Of a stretch of DNA of 13,181 nucleotides, positions 6,936 to 13,181 are shown in pieces (position 1 is the first letter of the stretch; the number at the start of each line of letters is the position of its first letter). The stretch spans positions 1 through 13,181 of the forward strand of contig JAKACL010000055.1 in NCBI GenBank assembly GCA_021821425.1, read 5' to 3'. The translations under genes were made by a program, and so were the position numbers. The notes beneath the pieces were generated by a model that saw only the letters and a program-made list of their open reading frames with translations, was not told the DNA's origin and ran no database searches. Origin of the DNA: Pseudomonadota bacterium. GTDB taxonomy: Bacteria; Pseudomonadota; Gammaproteobacteria; Burkholderiales; Thiobacillaceae.

Positions 6936-7199
6936 TTATACGCGAGCGCGCTCAAGCAGCTTGCTTACCGTCCAGGCCTTGGTACGCGACAGCTTGCGCG
7001 ACTCCTCGATCTGCACCGTATCACCTTCATGAAACTCGTTGTTTTCGTCGTGAGCGTGGTATTTCTTGGACAGGCGAATCACCTTGCCGATCACCGGATG
7101 CTTGACGCGGCGCTCGACCAGCACGGTCACGGTCTTGTCCATCTTGTCGCTCACCACGCGCCCGGTCAGGGTGCGCACCATCTTCTTGGTTTCAGTCAT
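6936..7199 (-). CDS. rpsQ: 30S ribosomal protein S17
   Basis: S17 is a primary 16S rRNA-binding protein of the 30S body, an OB fold that joins early in assembly. The product has 87 residues (84 in E. coli). The core is [20 protein letters not shown], followed by [24 protein letters not shown] and the [19 protein letters not shown] end. Its ATG overlaps the TGA stop of rpmC in an ATGA arrangement (7196-7199), a sign of translational coupling. It is the last gene before the S10/spc gap. Confidence 0.98.
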   Translation of the reverse strand: MTETKKMVRTLTGRVVSDKMDKTVTVLVERRVKHPVIGKVIRLSKKYHAHDENNEFHEGDTVQIEESRKLSRTKAWTVSKLLERARV

Positions 7200-7390
7200 G
7201 CTTGACCCGCCTTCTCACGCATAATGGTCTTGACCCGTGCAATATCGCGGCGCAGCTTGCCCAGGTCGGCAGTCTTGCTCGACTGCTGGGTGGCCACCTG
7301 CATACGCAATGCAAAGTGGGCACGCAGCAGGGATTCGAGCTCCTGCTTCAGTTCGTCGGCATTCTTGCCGCGCATTTCTTTCGTATTCAT
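7196..7390 (-). CDS. rpmC: 50S ribosomal protein L29
   Basis: L29 is a short two-helix protein at the peptide exit tunnel next to L23, where trigger factor and SRP dock. The product is 64 residues (63 in E. coli), starting [18 protein letters not shown] and carrying [16 protein letters not shown] and [17 protein letters not shown], the family signature. A GTG directly before the ATG (TGA-GTG-ATG, the TGA being the rplP stop) is an alternative start, but GGGAG is seven bases from the ATG and only four from the GTG, so I chose the ATG. Its stop overlaps the rpsQ start. Confidence 0.96.
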   Translation of the reverse strand: MNTKEMRGKNADELKQELESLLRAHFALRMQVATQQSSKTADLGKLRRDIARVKTIMREKAGQA

Positions 7391-7393
7391 CAC

Positions 7394-7810
7394 TCAGCTC
7401 CCGATCATGCGGGTCACGAAGGTGGTCGCGATCGGCAGCTTGGCCGCGGCCAGGCGGAAAGCCTCGCGCGCCAGCGTCTCGTTCACGCCGTCCATCTCGT
7501 ACAACACCTTGCCCGGCTGGATTTCAGCCACGTAATATTCCGGCGCGCCCTTGCCGTTACCCATCCGCACTTCGGCCGGCTTACGCGAAATCGGCTTGTC
7601 CGGAAAAATGCGGATCCAGATACGGCCGCCGCGCTTGATGTGGCGGGTCATCGCACGACGCGCAGCCTCGATCTGACGCGCGGTCAGACGGCCACGACCG
7701 ACGGCCTTCAGGCCGAAGTCGCCAAAGCTCACATCGGCACCGCGGGTCGCCAGGCCGGTGTTGCGGCCTTTCTGTTCCTTGCGGAATTTTCTTCTAGCTG
7801 GCTGCAGCAT
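7394..7810 (-). CDS. rplP: 50S ribosomal protein L16
   Basis: L16 joins late in 50S assembly and lies beside the A-site tRNA elbow and the peptidyl transferase region. The product has 138 residues (136 in E. coli). It begins [17 protein letters not shown], has [20 protein letters not shown] and [19 protein letters not shown], and EVRMGNGKG near residues 80-88. Arg82 there matches the arginine that is hydroxylated in E. coli L16. It starts 17 bases inside the end of rpsC, with AGGAG in the rpsC coding sequence as Shine-Dalgarno, so it is probably coupled to S3 translation. Confidence 0.98.
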   Translation of the reverse strand: MLQPARRKFRKEQKGRNTGLATRGADVSFGDFGLKAVGRGRLTARQIEAARRAMTRHIKRGGRIWIRIFPDKPISRKPAEVRMGNGKGAPEYYVAEIQPGKVLYEMDGVNETLAREAFRLAAAKLPIATTFVTRMIGS

Positions 7811-8498
7811 GTTTCACTCCTGATTTCTTGCCGCGCTTGTCCGCCTCGGCCGCCGCTGGCTGCTCGCCGCGGTTCAGCGCATCGCCCTTGTACACCCACA
7901 CCTTGATGCCGATGATGCCGTAGGTGGTCTTCGCTTCGGCAAAACCGTAGTCGATTTCGGCACGCAGGGTATGGAGCGGCACGCGGCCTTCGCGGTACCA
8001 CTCGGTGCGGGCGATCTCGGCGCCGTTCAGGCGACCCGAGCTCATGATCTTGATGCCCTGCGCGCCCAGGCGCATGGCGTTCTGCATCGCACGCTTCATG
8101 GCGCGACGGAACATCACGCGCTTCTCGAGCTGCTGGGCGATGCCGTCCGCGATGATCTGCGCATCGGTTTCGGGCTTGCGCACTTCCTCGATGTTGACGT
8201 GCACGGGCACCGACATCATCCGCGCGAGTTCGCCGCGCAGCACCTCGATGTCTTCACCCTTCTTGCCGATCACTACACCGGGGCGGCCGCTGAAAATCGT
8301 GATCCGCGCGTTCTTGGCCGGGCGCTCGATCAGCACCTTGGAGATGGAGGCGTGCGCAAGCTTCTTTTTCAGATAGTCGCGAACCTTGATGTCCTCCAGC
8401 AGGGTGGTGGCGAAGTTACGGTTGGAGCCGTACCACTTGGCGGTCCAGATGCGCTGAACACCAAGACGGAATCCAATCGGATGTATTTTTTGTCCCAT
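7794..8498 (-). CDS. rpsC: 30S ribosomal protein S3
   Basis: S3 lies in the head of the 30S subunit at the mRNA entry, where with S4 and S5 it contributes to unwinding mRNA. The product has 234 residues (233 in E. coli). It begins [13 protein letters not shown]. The type II KH domain carries the GKKG loop at 78-81, and the [15 protein letters not shown] helix near 130-144 holds the arginines and lysine linked to helicase activity in E. coli. The C-terminal half has [13 protein letters not shown] and a short basic tail ([16 protein letters not shown]). AAGGA lies six bases before the ATG. The last 17 bases overlap rplP in another frame. Confidence 0.98.
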   Translation of the reverse strand: MGQKIHPIGFRLGVQRIWTAKWYGSNRNFATTLLEDIKVRDYLKKKLAHASISKVLIERPAKNARITIFSGRPGVVIGKKGEDIEVLRGELARMMSVPVHVNIEEVRKPETDAQIIADGIAQQLEKRVMFRRAMKRAMQNAMRLGAQGIKIMSSGRLNGAEIARTEWYREGRVPLHTLRAEIDYGFAEAKTTYGIIGIKVWVYKGDALNRGEQPAAAEADKRGKKSGVKHAAAS

Positions 8499-8507
8499 GC
8501 CGCTTCC

Positions 8508-8837
8508 TTAATCCCCAACCGTCACACTGATGTGACAGGTCGGCTTGCTAATACGGTTGCCGCGGCCTTTGGCACGGGCAGTGAAGCGCTTCAGCACCGT
8601 GCCCTGGTCGACCAGAATCGTCTTGACCTTGAGGGTATCGATGTCGGCACCTTCATTGTGCTCGGCGTTGGCAATCGCCGACTCGAGCACTTTCTTGATG
8701 ATGCCGGCGCCTTTTTTCGGGCTGAAAGCCAGGATGTTCAACGCCTTCTCGACGCGCAGGCCGCGAATCTGGTCGGCGACCAGGCGGCCTTTCTGTGCAG
8801 ACAGGCGTGTGCCACGCAAAATTGCAGAAACTTCCAT
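8508..8837 (-). CDS. rplV: 50S ribosomal protein L22
   Basis: L22 lines the peptide exit tunnel with a long beta hairpin that meets L4 at the constriction; changes there give macrolide resistance. The product has 109 residues (110 in E. coli): [59 protein letters not shown], then the hairpin region [19 protein letters not shown]. Two ATGs stand in a row (8838-8840 and 8835-8837). GGAG is three bases from the first and six from the second, and family proteins start ME-, so I use the second. The open frame runs further up into rpsS but is not L22-like. The Shine-Dalgarno overlaps the TAA of rpsS. Confidence 0.97.
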   Translation of the reverse strand: MEVSAILRGTRLSAQKGRLVADQIRGLRVEKALNILAFSPKKGAGIIKKVLESAIANAEHNEGADIDTLKVKTILVDQGTVLKRFTARAKGRGNRISKPTCHISVTVGD

Positions 8838-8847
8838 CATGCGCTCC

Positions 8848-9123
8848 TTATTTCTTCGCCTTCTTGTCCGCAACGTGACCTTTGAAGGTGCGCGTCAGGG
8901 AAAACTCACCCAGCTTGTGACCGACCATGTTCTCGGTCACGAAAACCGGCACATGCTGACGACCGTTGTGCACCGCAATCGTCAGACCGATGAAATCGGG
9001 CAACACGGTGGAACGACGCGACCAGGTCTTGACCGGGCGCTTGTCATTGGAGCCGCGGACGGCTTCAATCTTTTTCAGCAGGTGCCCGTCAACGAAGGGG
9101 CCTTTTTTAATTGAACGTGCCAT
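8848..9123 (-). CDS. rpsS: 30S ribosomal protein S19
   Basis: S19 sits on top of the 30S head, near S13, and contacts the A-site finger and L5 across the interface. The product has 91 residues (92 in E. coli). It begins [18 protein letters not shown], then has [40 protein letters not shown] and [17 protein letters not shown], an almost textbook sequence. TTGAGG lies about nine bases before the ATG. It follows rplB by 15 bases. Confidence 0.98.
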   Translation of the reverse strand: MARSIKKGPFVDGHLLKKIEAVRGSNDKRPVKTWSRRSTVLPDFIGLTIAVHNGRQHVPVFVTENMVGHKLGEFSLTRTFKGHVADKKAKK

Positions 9124-9138
9124 ATCTTTCTACCTCAA

Positions 9139-9966
9139 TCAGCGCGCGTTGCGGCGGCGGACGATCATGTTGGAGGTGCGCTTGTTGCTGCGGGTACGAT
9201 AACCCTTGGTCGGCGTACCCCACGGACTGACCGGATGACGACCCGCAGCAGTACGGCCTTCGCCACCGCCATGCGGGTGGTCGACCGGGTTCATCACCAC
9301 GCCGCGGACGGTCGGGCGGATCCCGCGCCAGCGGTTGGCGCCGGCCTTGCCGATCGAACGCAGGCTATGCTCTTCGTTGCCCGCTTCGCCCAAGGTGGCG
9401 CGGCAGTCGACGTGCACCTTGCGGATTTCGCCCGAACGCAGACGCAACTGGGCATAGCTGCCCTCGCGCGCCAGCAGCTGCACCGAGGTGCCGGCCGAAC
9501 GCGCAATCTGCGCGCCCTTGCCCGGCATCATCTCGACGCAATGGACCGTGCTGCCAACCGGGATGCTGCGCAGCGGCAGACAGTTGCCCGCCTTGATCGG
9601 CGCCTCGGCGCCGTTCACCAGCTGCGCACCTTCGGCGATGCCGCGCGGCGCGATGATGTAACGGCGCTCACCGTCGGCATAACACAGCAGGGCCAGATGT
9701 GCGGAACGGTTGGGGTCGTATTCGATACGCTCGACCTTGGCCGGAATGCCATCCTTGTTGCGACGGAAGTCCACCACGCGGTAGTGCTGTTTGTGGCCAC
9801 CACCCTTGTGACGCACGGTGATATGGCCGTTGTTGTTGCGGCCCGAACCCCGCTTCTTGGGCTCGAGCAGTGCCGCGACCGGCTTGCCTTTGTGGAGACC
9901 CGGGGTAACGACCTTGACGACCGCACGGCGGCCGGCAGAAGTGGGTTTGACTTTAATCAATGCCAT
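9139..9966 (-). CDS. rplB: 50S ribosomal protein L2
   Basis: L2 is a primary 23S rRNA-binding protein needed for subunit joining and close to the peptidyl transferase centre. The product has 275 residues (273 in E. coli). The N-terminal OB-like half has [20 protein letters not shown] near residues 44-63, and the SH3-like half has [20 protein letters not shown] near 132-151. The signature [13 protein letters not shown] lies at 226-238, and His230 there matches the conserved His229 of E. coli. The C-terminus is basic ([14 protein letters not shown]). GGGAG is six bases before the ATG, and 11 bases separate it from rplW. Confidence 0.98.
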   Translation of the reverse strand: MALIKVKPTSAGRRAVVKVVTPGLHKGKPVAALLEPKKRGSGRNNNGHITVRHKGGGHKQHYRVVDFRRNKDGIPAKVERIEYDPNRSAHLALLCYADGERRYIIAPRGIAEGAQLVNGAEAPIKAGNCLPLRSIPVGSTVHCVEMMPGKGAQIARSAGTSVQLLAREGSYAQLRLRSGEIRKVHVDCRATLGEAGNEEHSLRSIGKAGANRWRGIRPTVRGVVMNPVDHPHGGGEGRTAAGRHPVSPWGTPTKGYRTRSNKRTSNMIVRRRNAR

Positions 9967-9977
9967 GGTTTTCTCCC

Positions 9978-10283
9978 TTACTGTCCGGACGTGAAGTCGA
10001 TGTCCTGACCCGGCTTAAGGGTGACATACGCTTTCTTCCAGTTGTCGCGACGACCCGTGACGCGACCGGAACGCTTGACCTTGCCCTTGACGTTCAGCAC
10101 TTGCACACCCGTGACTTCGACCTTGAACAGGTTGGCGACAGCGGCGCCGATTTCCTGCTTGGTCGCGTCGGGCAACACGCGAAAAACAACCTGATTCAGC
10201 TGGTCGGCCACGCGGGTGCTCTTTTCGGAGATCACCGGCGCGAGAATGACTTTGAGCAGACGCTCTTGACTGATCGCACCCAT
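9978..10283 (-). CDS. rplW: 50S ribosomal protein L23
   Basis: L23 sits at the peptide tunnel exit and docks trigger factor and SRP. The product has 101 residues (100 in E. coli). It begins [19 protein letters not shown]; the SEK motif at 19-21 includes the glutamate that matches the trigger-factor contact Glu18 of E. coli. The long loop [20 protein letters not shown] enters the ribosome, and [16 protein letters not shown] closes the fold. The ATG shares one base with the rplD stop (TGATG), and GAGGAG lies eight bases upstream within rplD; a GTG one codon earlier is less likely. Confidence 0.97.
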   Translation of the reverse strand: MGAISQERLLKVILAPVISEKSTRVADQLNQVVFRVLPDATKQEIGAAVANLFKVEVTGVQVLNVKGKVKRSGRVTGRRDNWKKAYVTLKPGQDIDFTSGQ

Positions 10284-10900
10284 CACACCATCTCCTCAAA
10301 CTGCTTGACCGCCGCCTTGGTGATCAGCACGTTGCCGAACTTGACCAGGCTCCAGGGATCCGCCTGATGCGGCTCGACCACGTAGACATTCGGCAGGTTG
10401 CGTGACGACAGCCACAGGTTGTCGTCCACGCTGTCTGCAATGATCATGACCTTGCCGTAGCCCATCGACTTTAGCTTGCCCGCGAGCAGCTTGGTCTTGG
10501 GTGAGTCGATGCCCAGGCTTTCCACCACTTTCAGCTTGCCCTCGCGTGCCAGCTGCGACAGGATGGTCGCCAGGCCGGCGCGGTACATCTTGCGGTTGAC
10601 CTTGTGGCTGAAATTCTCGTTCGGCTTGTTCGGGAAGGTGACGCCGCCCCCGCGCCAAATCGGGCTCGAGGTACGGCCGGAACGCGCACGGCCGGTGCCC
10701 TTCTGACGCCAGGGCTTGTGGGTGGAGGCAGTCACTTCTGCACGCGTCTGCTGCGCACGGTTGCCGCTGCGCGCATTCGCCTGGAACGCGGTCACCACCT
10801 GGTGCACCAGCGCCTCGTTGTAATCGCGACCAAAGGTTTCATCGGAGGCAGACACGCTGGCCACCTGCTGACCCTGGTCATTGATGACGTTCAAATCCAT
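10283..10900 (-). CDS. rplD: 50S ribosomal protein L4
   Basis: L4 binds 23S rRNA domain I and sends a long loop to the tunnel constriction opposite L22. In E. coli it also represses its own operon at both transcription and translation by acting on the S10 leader. The product has 205 residues (201 in E. coli). The loop region [20 protein letters not shown] and [20 protein letters not shown] near residues 52-91 is clear, followed by [17 protein letters not shown]. The ATG shares one base with the rplC stop (TAATG). If L4 autoregulation exists here, the leader upstream of rplC is the obvious candidate target, because there is no leader before rpsJ. Confidence 0.98.
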   Translation of the reverse strand: MDLNVINDQGQQVASVSASDETFGRDYNEALVHQVVTAFQANARSGNRAQQTRAEVTASTHKPWRQKGTGRARSGRTSSPIWRGGGVTFPNKPNENFSHKVNRKMYRAGLATILSQLAREGKLKVVESLGIDSPKTKLLAGKLKSMGYGKVMIIADSVDDNLWLSSRNLPNVYVVEPHQADPWSLVKFGNVLITKAAVKQFEEMV

Positions 10901-11544
10901 TAGGCACCGCCTTTCACTGCCGGGCGCACCACCACGTGGCCACCCTTGGAGCCGGGAACGGCACCTTTCAACAACACCAGGCCGCGCTCTGCATCGACGC
11001 GCACGACTTCCAGATTCTGCTTGGTGCAGGTCACCGCGCCCATGTGGCCCGACATGCGCTTGCCCGGGAACACGCGGCCCGGATCCTGCGCCATGCCGAT
11101 CGAGCCCGGCACGTTATGCGAACGCGAGTTGCCGTGGGTGGCACGCTGCGATTTGAAGTTGTGGCGCTTGATGGTACCGGCAAAGCCCTTGCCCTGCGTC
11201 ACGCCGGTGACGTCCACTTTCTGGCCTGCCTGGAACAGCTCGACCGAAACCGTCGCACCCGGCTGGTATTGCGCAGCATCTTCCGCCGACACGCGGAATT
11301 CGCGCAGCAGTTCGCCCGCATCCACACCCGCCTTGGCGAAATGACCGGCTTCCGGTTTGCTGACACGGCTATTGCGGCGACTGCCATAGGCAAGCTGCAC
11401 CGCGGAATAACCGTCGTTTTCTGGCGTGCGCACTTGCGTCACACGATTGTTGGACATTTCCAGCACGGTCACCGGAACGGACGCGCCGCTCTCGGTGAAA
11501 ATGCGGGTCATGCCGACCTTGCGGCCAACGAGCCCGATACTCAT
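10900..11544 (-). CDS. rplC: 50S ribosomal protein L3
   Basis: L3 is one of the two proteins that start 50S assembly; its long loop reaches the peptidyl transferase centre. The product has 214 residues (209 in E. coli). It begins [20 protein letters not shown], contains [33 protein letters not shown] near 111-130 and [20 protein letters not shown] near 135-154. Gln153 aligns with Gln150 of E. coli L3, the residue methylated by PrmB, so the modification site is kept. The end is [18 protein letters not shown] plus a short tail. AGGA lies nine bases before the ATG. It is the first gene after a 126-base gap holding a promoter and two hairpins. Confidence 0.98.
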   Translation of the reverse strand: MSIGLVGRKVGMTRIFTESGASVPVTVLEMSNNRVTQVRTPENDGYSAVQLAYGSRRNSRVSKPEAGHFAKAGVDAGELLREFRVSAEDAAQYQPGATVSVELFQAGQKVDVTGVTQGKGFAGTIKRHNFKSQRATHGNSRSHNVPGSIGMAQDPGRVFPGKRMSGHMGAVTCTKQNLEVVRVDAERGLVLLKGAVPGSKGGHVVVRPAVKGGA

Positions 11545-11564
11545 CTTTGTATTTCCTATCTCAA

Positions 11565-11586
11565 GCCAGCAGCCGAAGCCGCCAGC
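11565..11586 (-). other. UUCG-capped hairpin upstream of rplC
   Basis: The RNA arms GCUGGCGGC (11578-11586) and GCUGCUGGC (11565-11573) pair at all nine positions, three of them G-U, around the loop UUCG closed by C-G. C(UUCG)G is a very stable tetraloop. The hairpin ends 20 bases before the rplC start codon, just above the AGGA Shine-Dalgarno. UUGAGAUAGG follows, so it is not an intrinsic terminator. Confidence 0.6.
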
Positions 11587-11599
11587 ATGGGTTGTAGGT

Positions 11600-11619
11600 G
11601 CCGATTACAATTGACCGGC
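11600..11619 (-). other. Second hairpin in the rplC leader
   Basis: The RNA arms GCCGGU (11614-11619) and AUCGGC (11600-11605) form six pairs, one of them G-U, around the eight-base loop CAAUUGUA. It lies 13 bases upstream of the UUCG hairpin and about 22 bases after the predicted transcription start. Together the two hairpins give the leader a simple two-stem structure. Confidence 0.45.
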
Positions 11620-11647
11620 GACTATTTGATACAGCTGAAGGGGCAGC

Positions 11648-11676
11648 ATTATAACCATGCCGCCCGCTTTTTACAA
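11648..11676 (-). promoter_or_regulatory. Candidate promoter for rplC and the S10 operon genes
   Basis: On the minus strand TTGTAA (11671-11676) and a perfect TATAAT (11648-11653) are separated by 17 bases. The -35 box matches four of six consensus bases and consists of the last sense codon (TTG, Leu) and the stop codon (TAA) of rpsJ. Predicted start is near 11641-11643, giving a leader of about 98 bases before rplC. It is the best promoter match I found in the window. Confidence 0.72.
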
Positions 11677-11979
11677 CTTGATTTCGACGTCCACGCCGGC
11701 CGGCAGATCCAGTTTCATTAGAGCATCGACCGTTTTTTCGGTCGGGTCCATGATGTCCATCAAACGGCGATGGGTGCGGATCTCGAACTGGTCACGCGAG
11801 GTTTTGTTGACGTGCGGCGAACGCAACACGTCAAAGCGCTCGATCGAGGTCGGCAGCGGAATCGGGCCCTTGACCACAGCGCCGGTGCGCTTGGCCGTTT
11901 CCACGATTTCGAGCGCCGACTGGTCGATCAGTTTGTAGTCAAACGCCTTCAGGCGGATACGGATTTTCTGGTTTGTCAT
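11671..11979 (-). CDS. rpsJ: 30S ribosomal protein S10 (NusE)
   Basis: S10 lies in the head of the 30S subunit and, as NusE, joins NusB in antitermination complexes and links NusG to the ribosome. The product has 102 residues (103 in E. coli). It begins [20 protein letters not shown], has [20 protein letters not shown] near 38-57, the ribosome-binding loop around [16 protein letters not shown], and ends [10 protein letters not shown]. It starts nine bases after tuf, and the only Shine-Dalgarno-like bases (GAAGAG, the last codons of tuf) are 12 bases from the ATG, so translation probably depends on coupling to tuf. Its final codon and stop double as the -35 box of the rplC promoter. Confidence 0.98.
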   Translation of the reverse strand: MTNQKIRIRLKAFDYKLIDQSALEIVETAKRTGAVVKGPIPLPTSIERFDVLRSPHVNKTSRDQFEIRTHRRLMDIMDPTEKTVDALMKLDLPAGVDVEIKL

Positions 11980-11988
11980 GGTTTGAAA

Positions 11989-13179
<1,191 letters not shown>

Positions 13180-13181
13180 TT

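Noticed and set aside
11092..11094. Met151 in L3 looked like loss of the PrmB-methylated glutamine.
   Set aside because: Counting E. coli L3 shows that Gln150 is the second glutamine of GSIGQNQ, which aligns with Gln153 here; the site is conserved.
11565..11586. The UUCG hairpin as an intrinsic terminator of a tuf-rpsJ transcript.
   Set aside because: No U-run follows the stem; the next bases are UUGAGAUAGG. A leader role fits better.

Overview
The window is a nearly complete ribosomal-protein supercluster (end of str, then S10, spc and the start of the alpha operon) from a betaproteobacterium. All 28 genes lie on the minus strand, so transcription runs from position 13181 towards position 1. 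The bacterial assignment rests on the gene order. The betaproteobacterial assignment rests on recalled family features: tuf directly before rpsJ, a long rpsJ-rplC gap, infA and rpmJ between secY and rpsM, L3 with a [10 protein letters not shown] segment, a zinc-type S4 N-terminus, and a zinc-free 101-residue S14. The DNA is GC-rich, roughly 60% by eye. I cannot name a genus.

In transcription order: tuf (EF-Tu) and rpsJ (S10); a 126-base gap with a promoter and two leader hairpins; rplC, rplD, rplW, rplB, rpsS, rplV, rpsC, rplP, rpmC and rpsQ (S10 operon); a 198-base gap with a promoter and a structured leader; rplN, rplX, rplE, rpsN, rpsH, rplF, rplR, rpsE, rpmD, rplO, secY, infA and rpmJ (spc operon); an 88-base gap in which a terminator-like hairpin and an extended -10 promoter overlap; then rpsM, rpsK and the first 37 codons of rpsD (alpha operon), cut by the window edge. 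No gene-free stretch exceeds 300 bases.

The genes encode ribosome parts and their partners: 10 small-subunit proteins complete plus part of S4, 14 large-subunit proteins, the elongation factor EF-Tu, initiation factor IF-1, and SecY, the membrane channel for proteins leaving the ribosome. Junctions are tight, with several stop/start overlaps (TAATG, TGATG, ATGA and one 17-base overlap), which suggests translational coupling and balanced output.

I found no phage, transposon, CRISPR, toxin or unrecognised gene, and no new biological system. The parts worth a second look are the three intergenic regions. Each carries a recognisable sigma-70-type promoter and RNA secondary structure, and these leaders do not obviously match the Escherichia coli leaders. 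The S10-type promoter lies after rpsJ instead of before it, and its -35 box is built from the last codon and stop codon of rpsJ.
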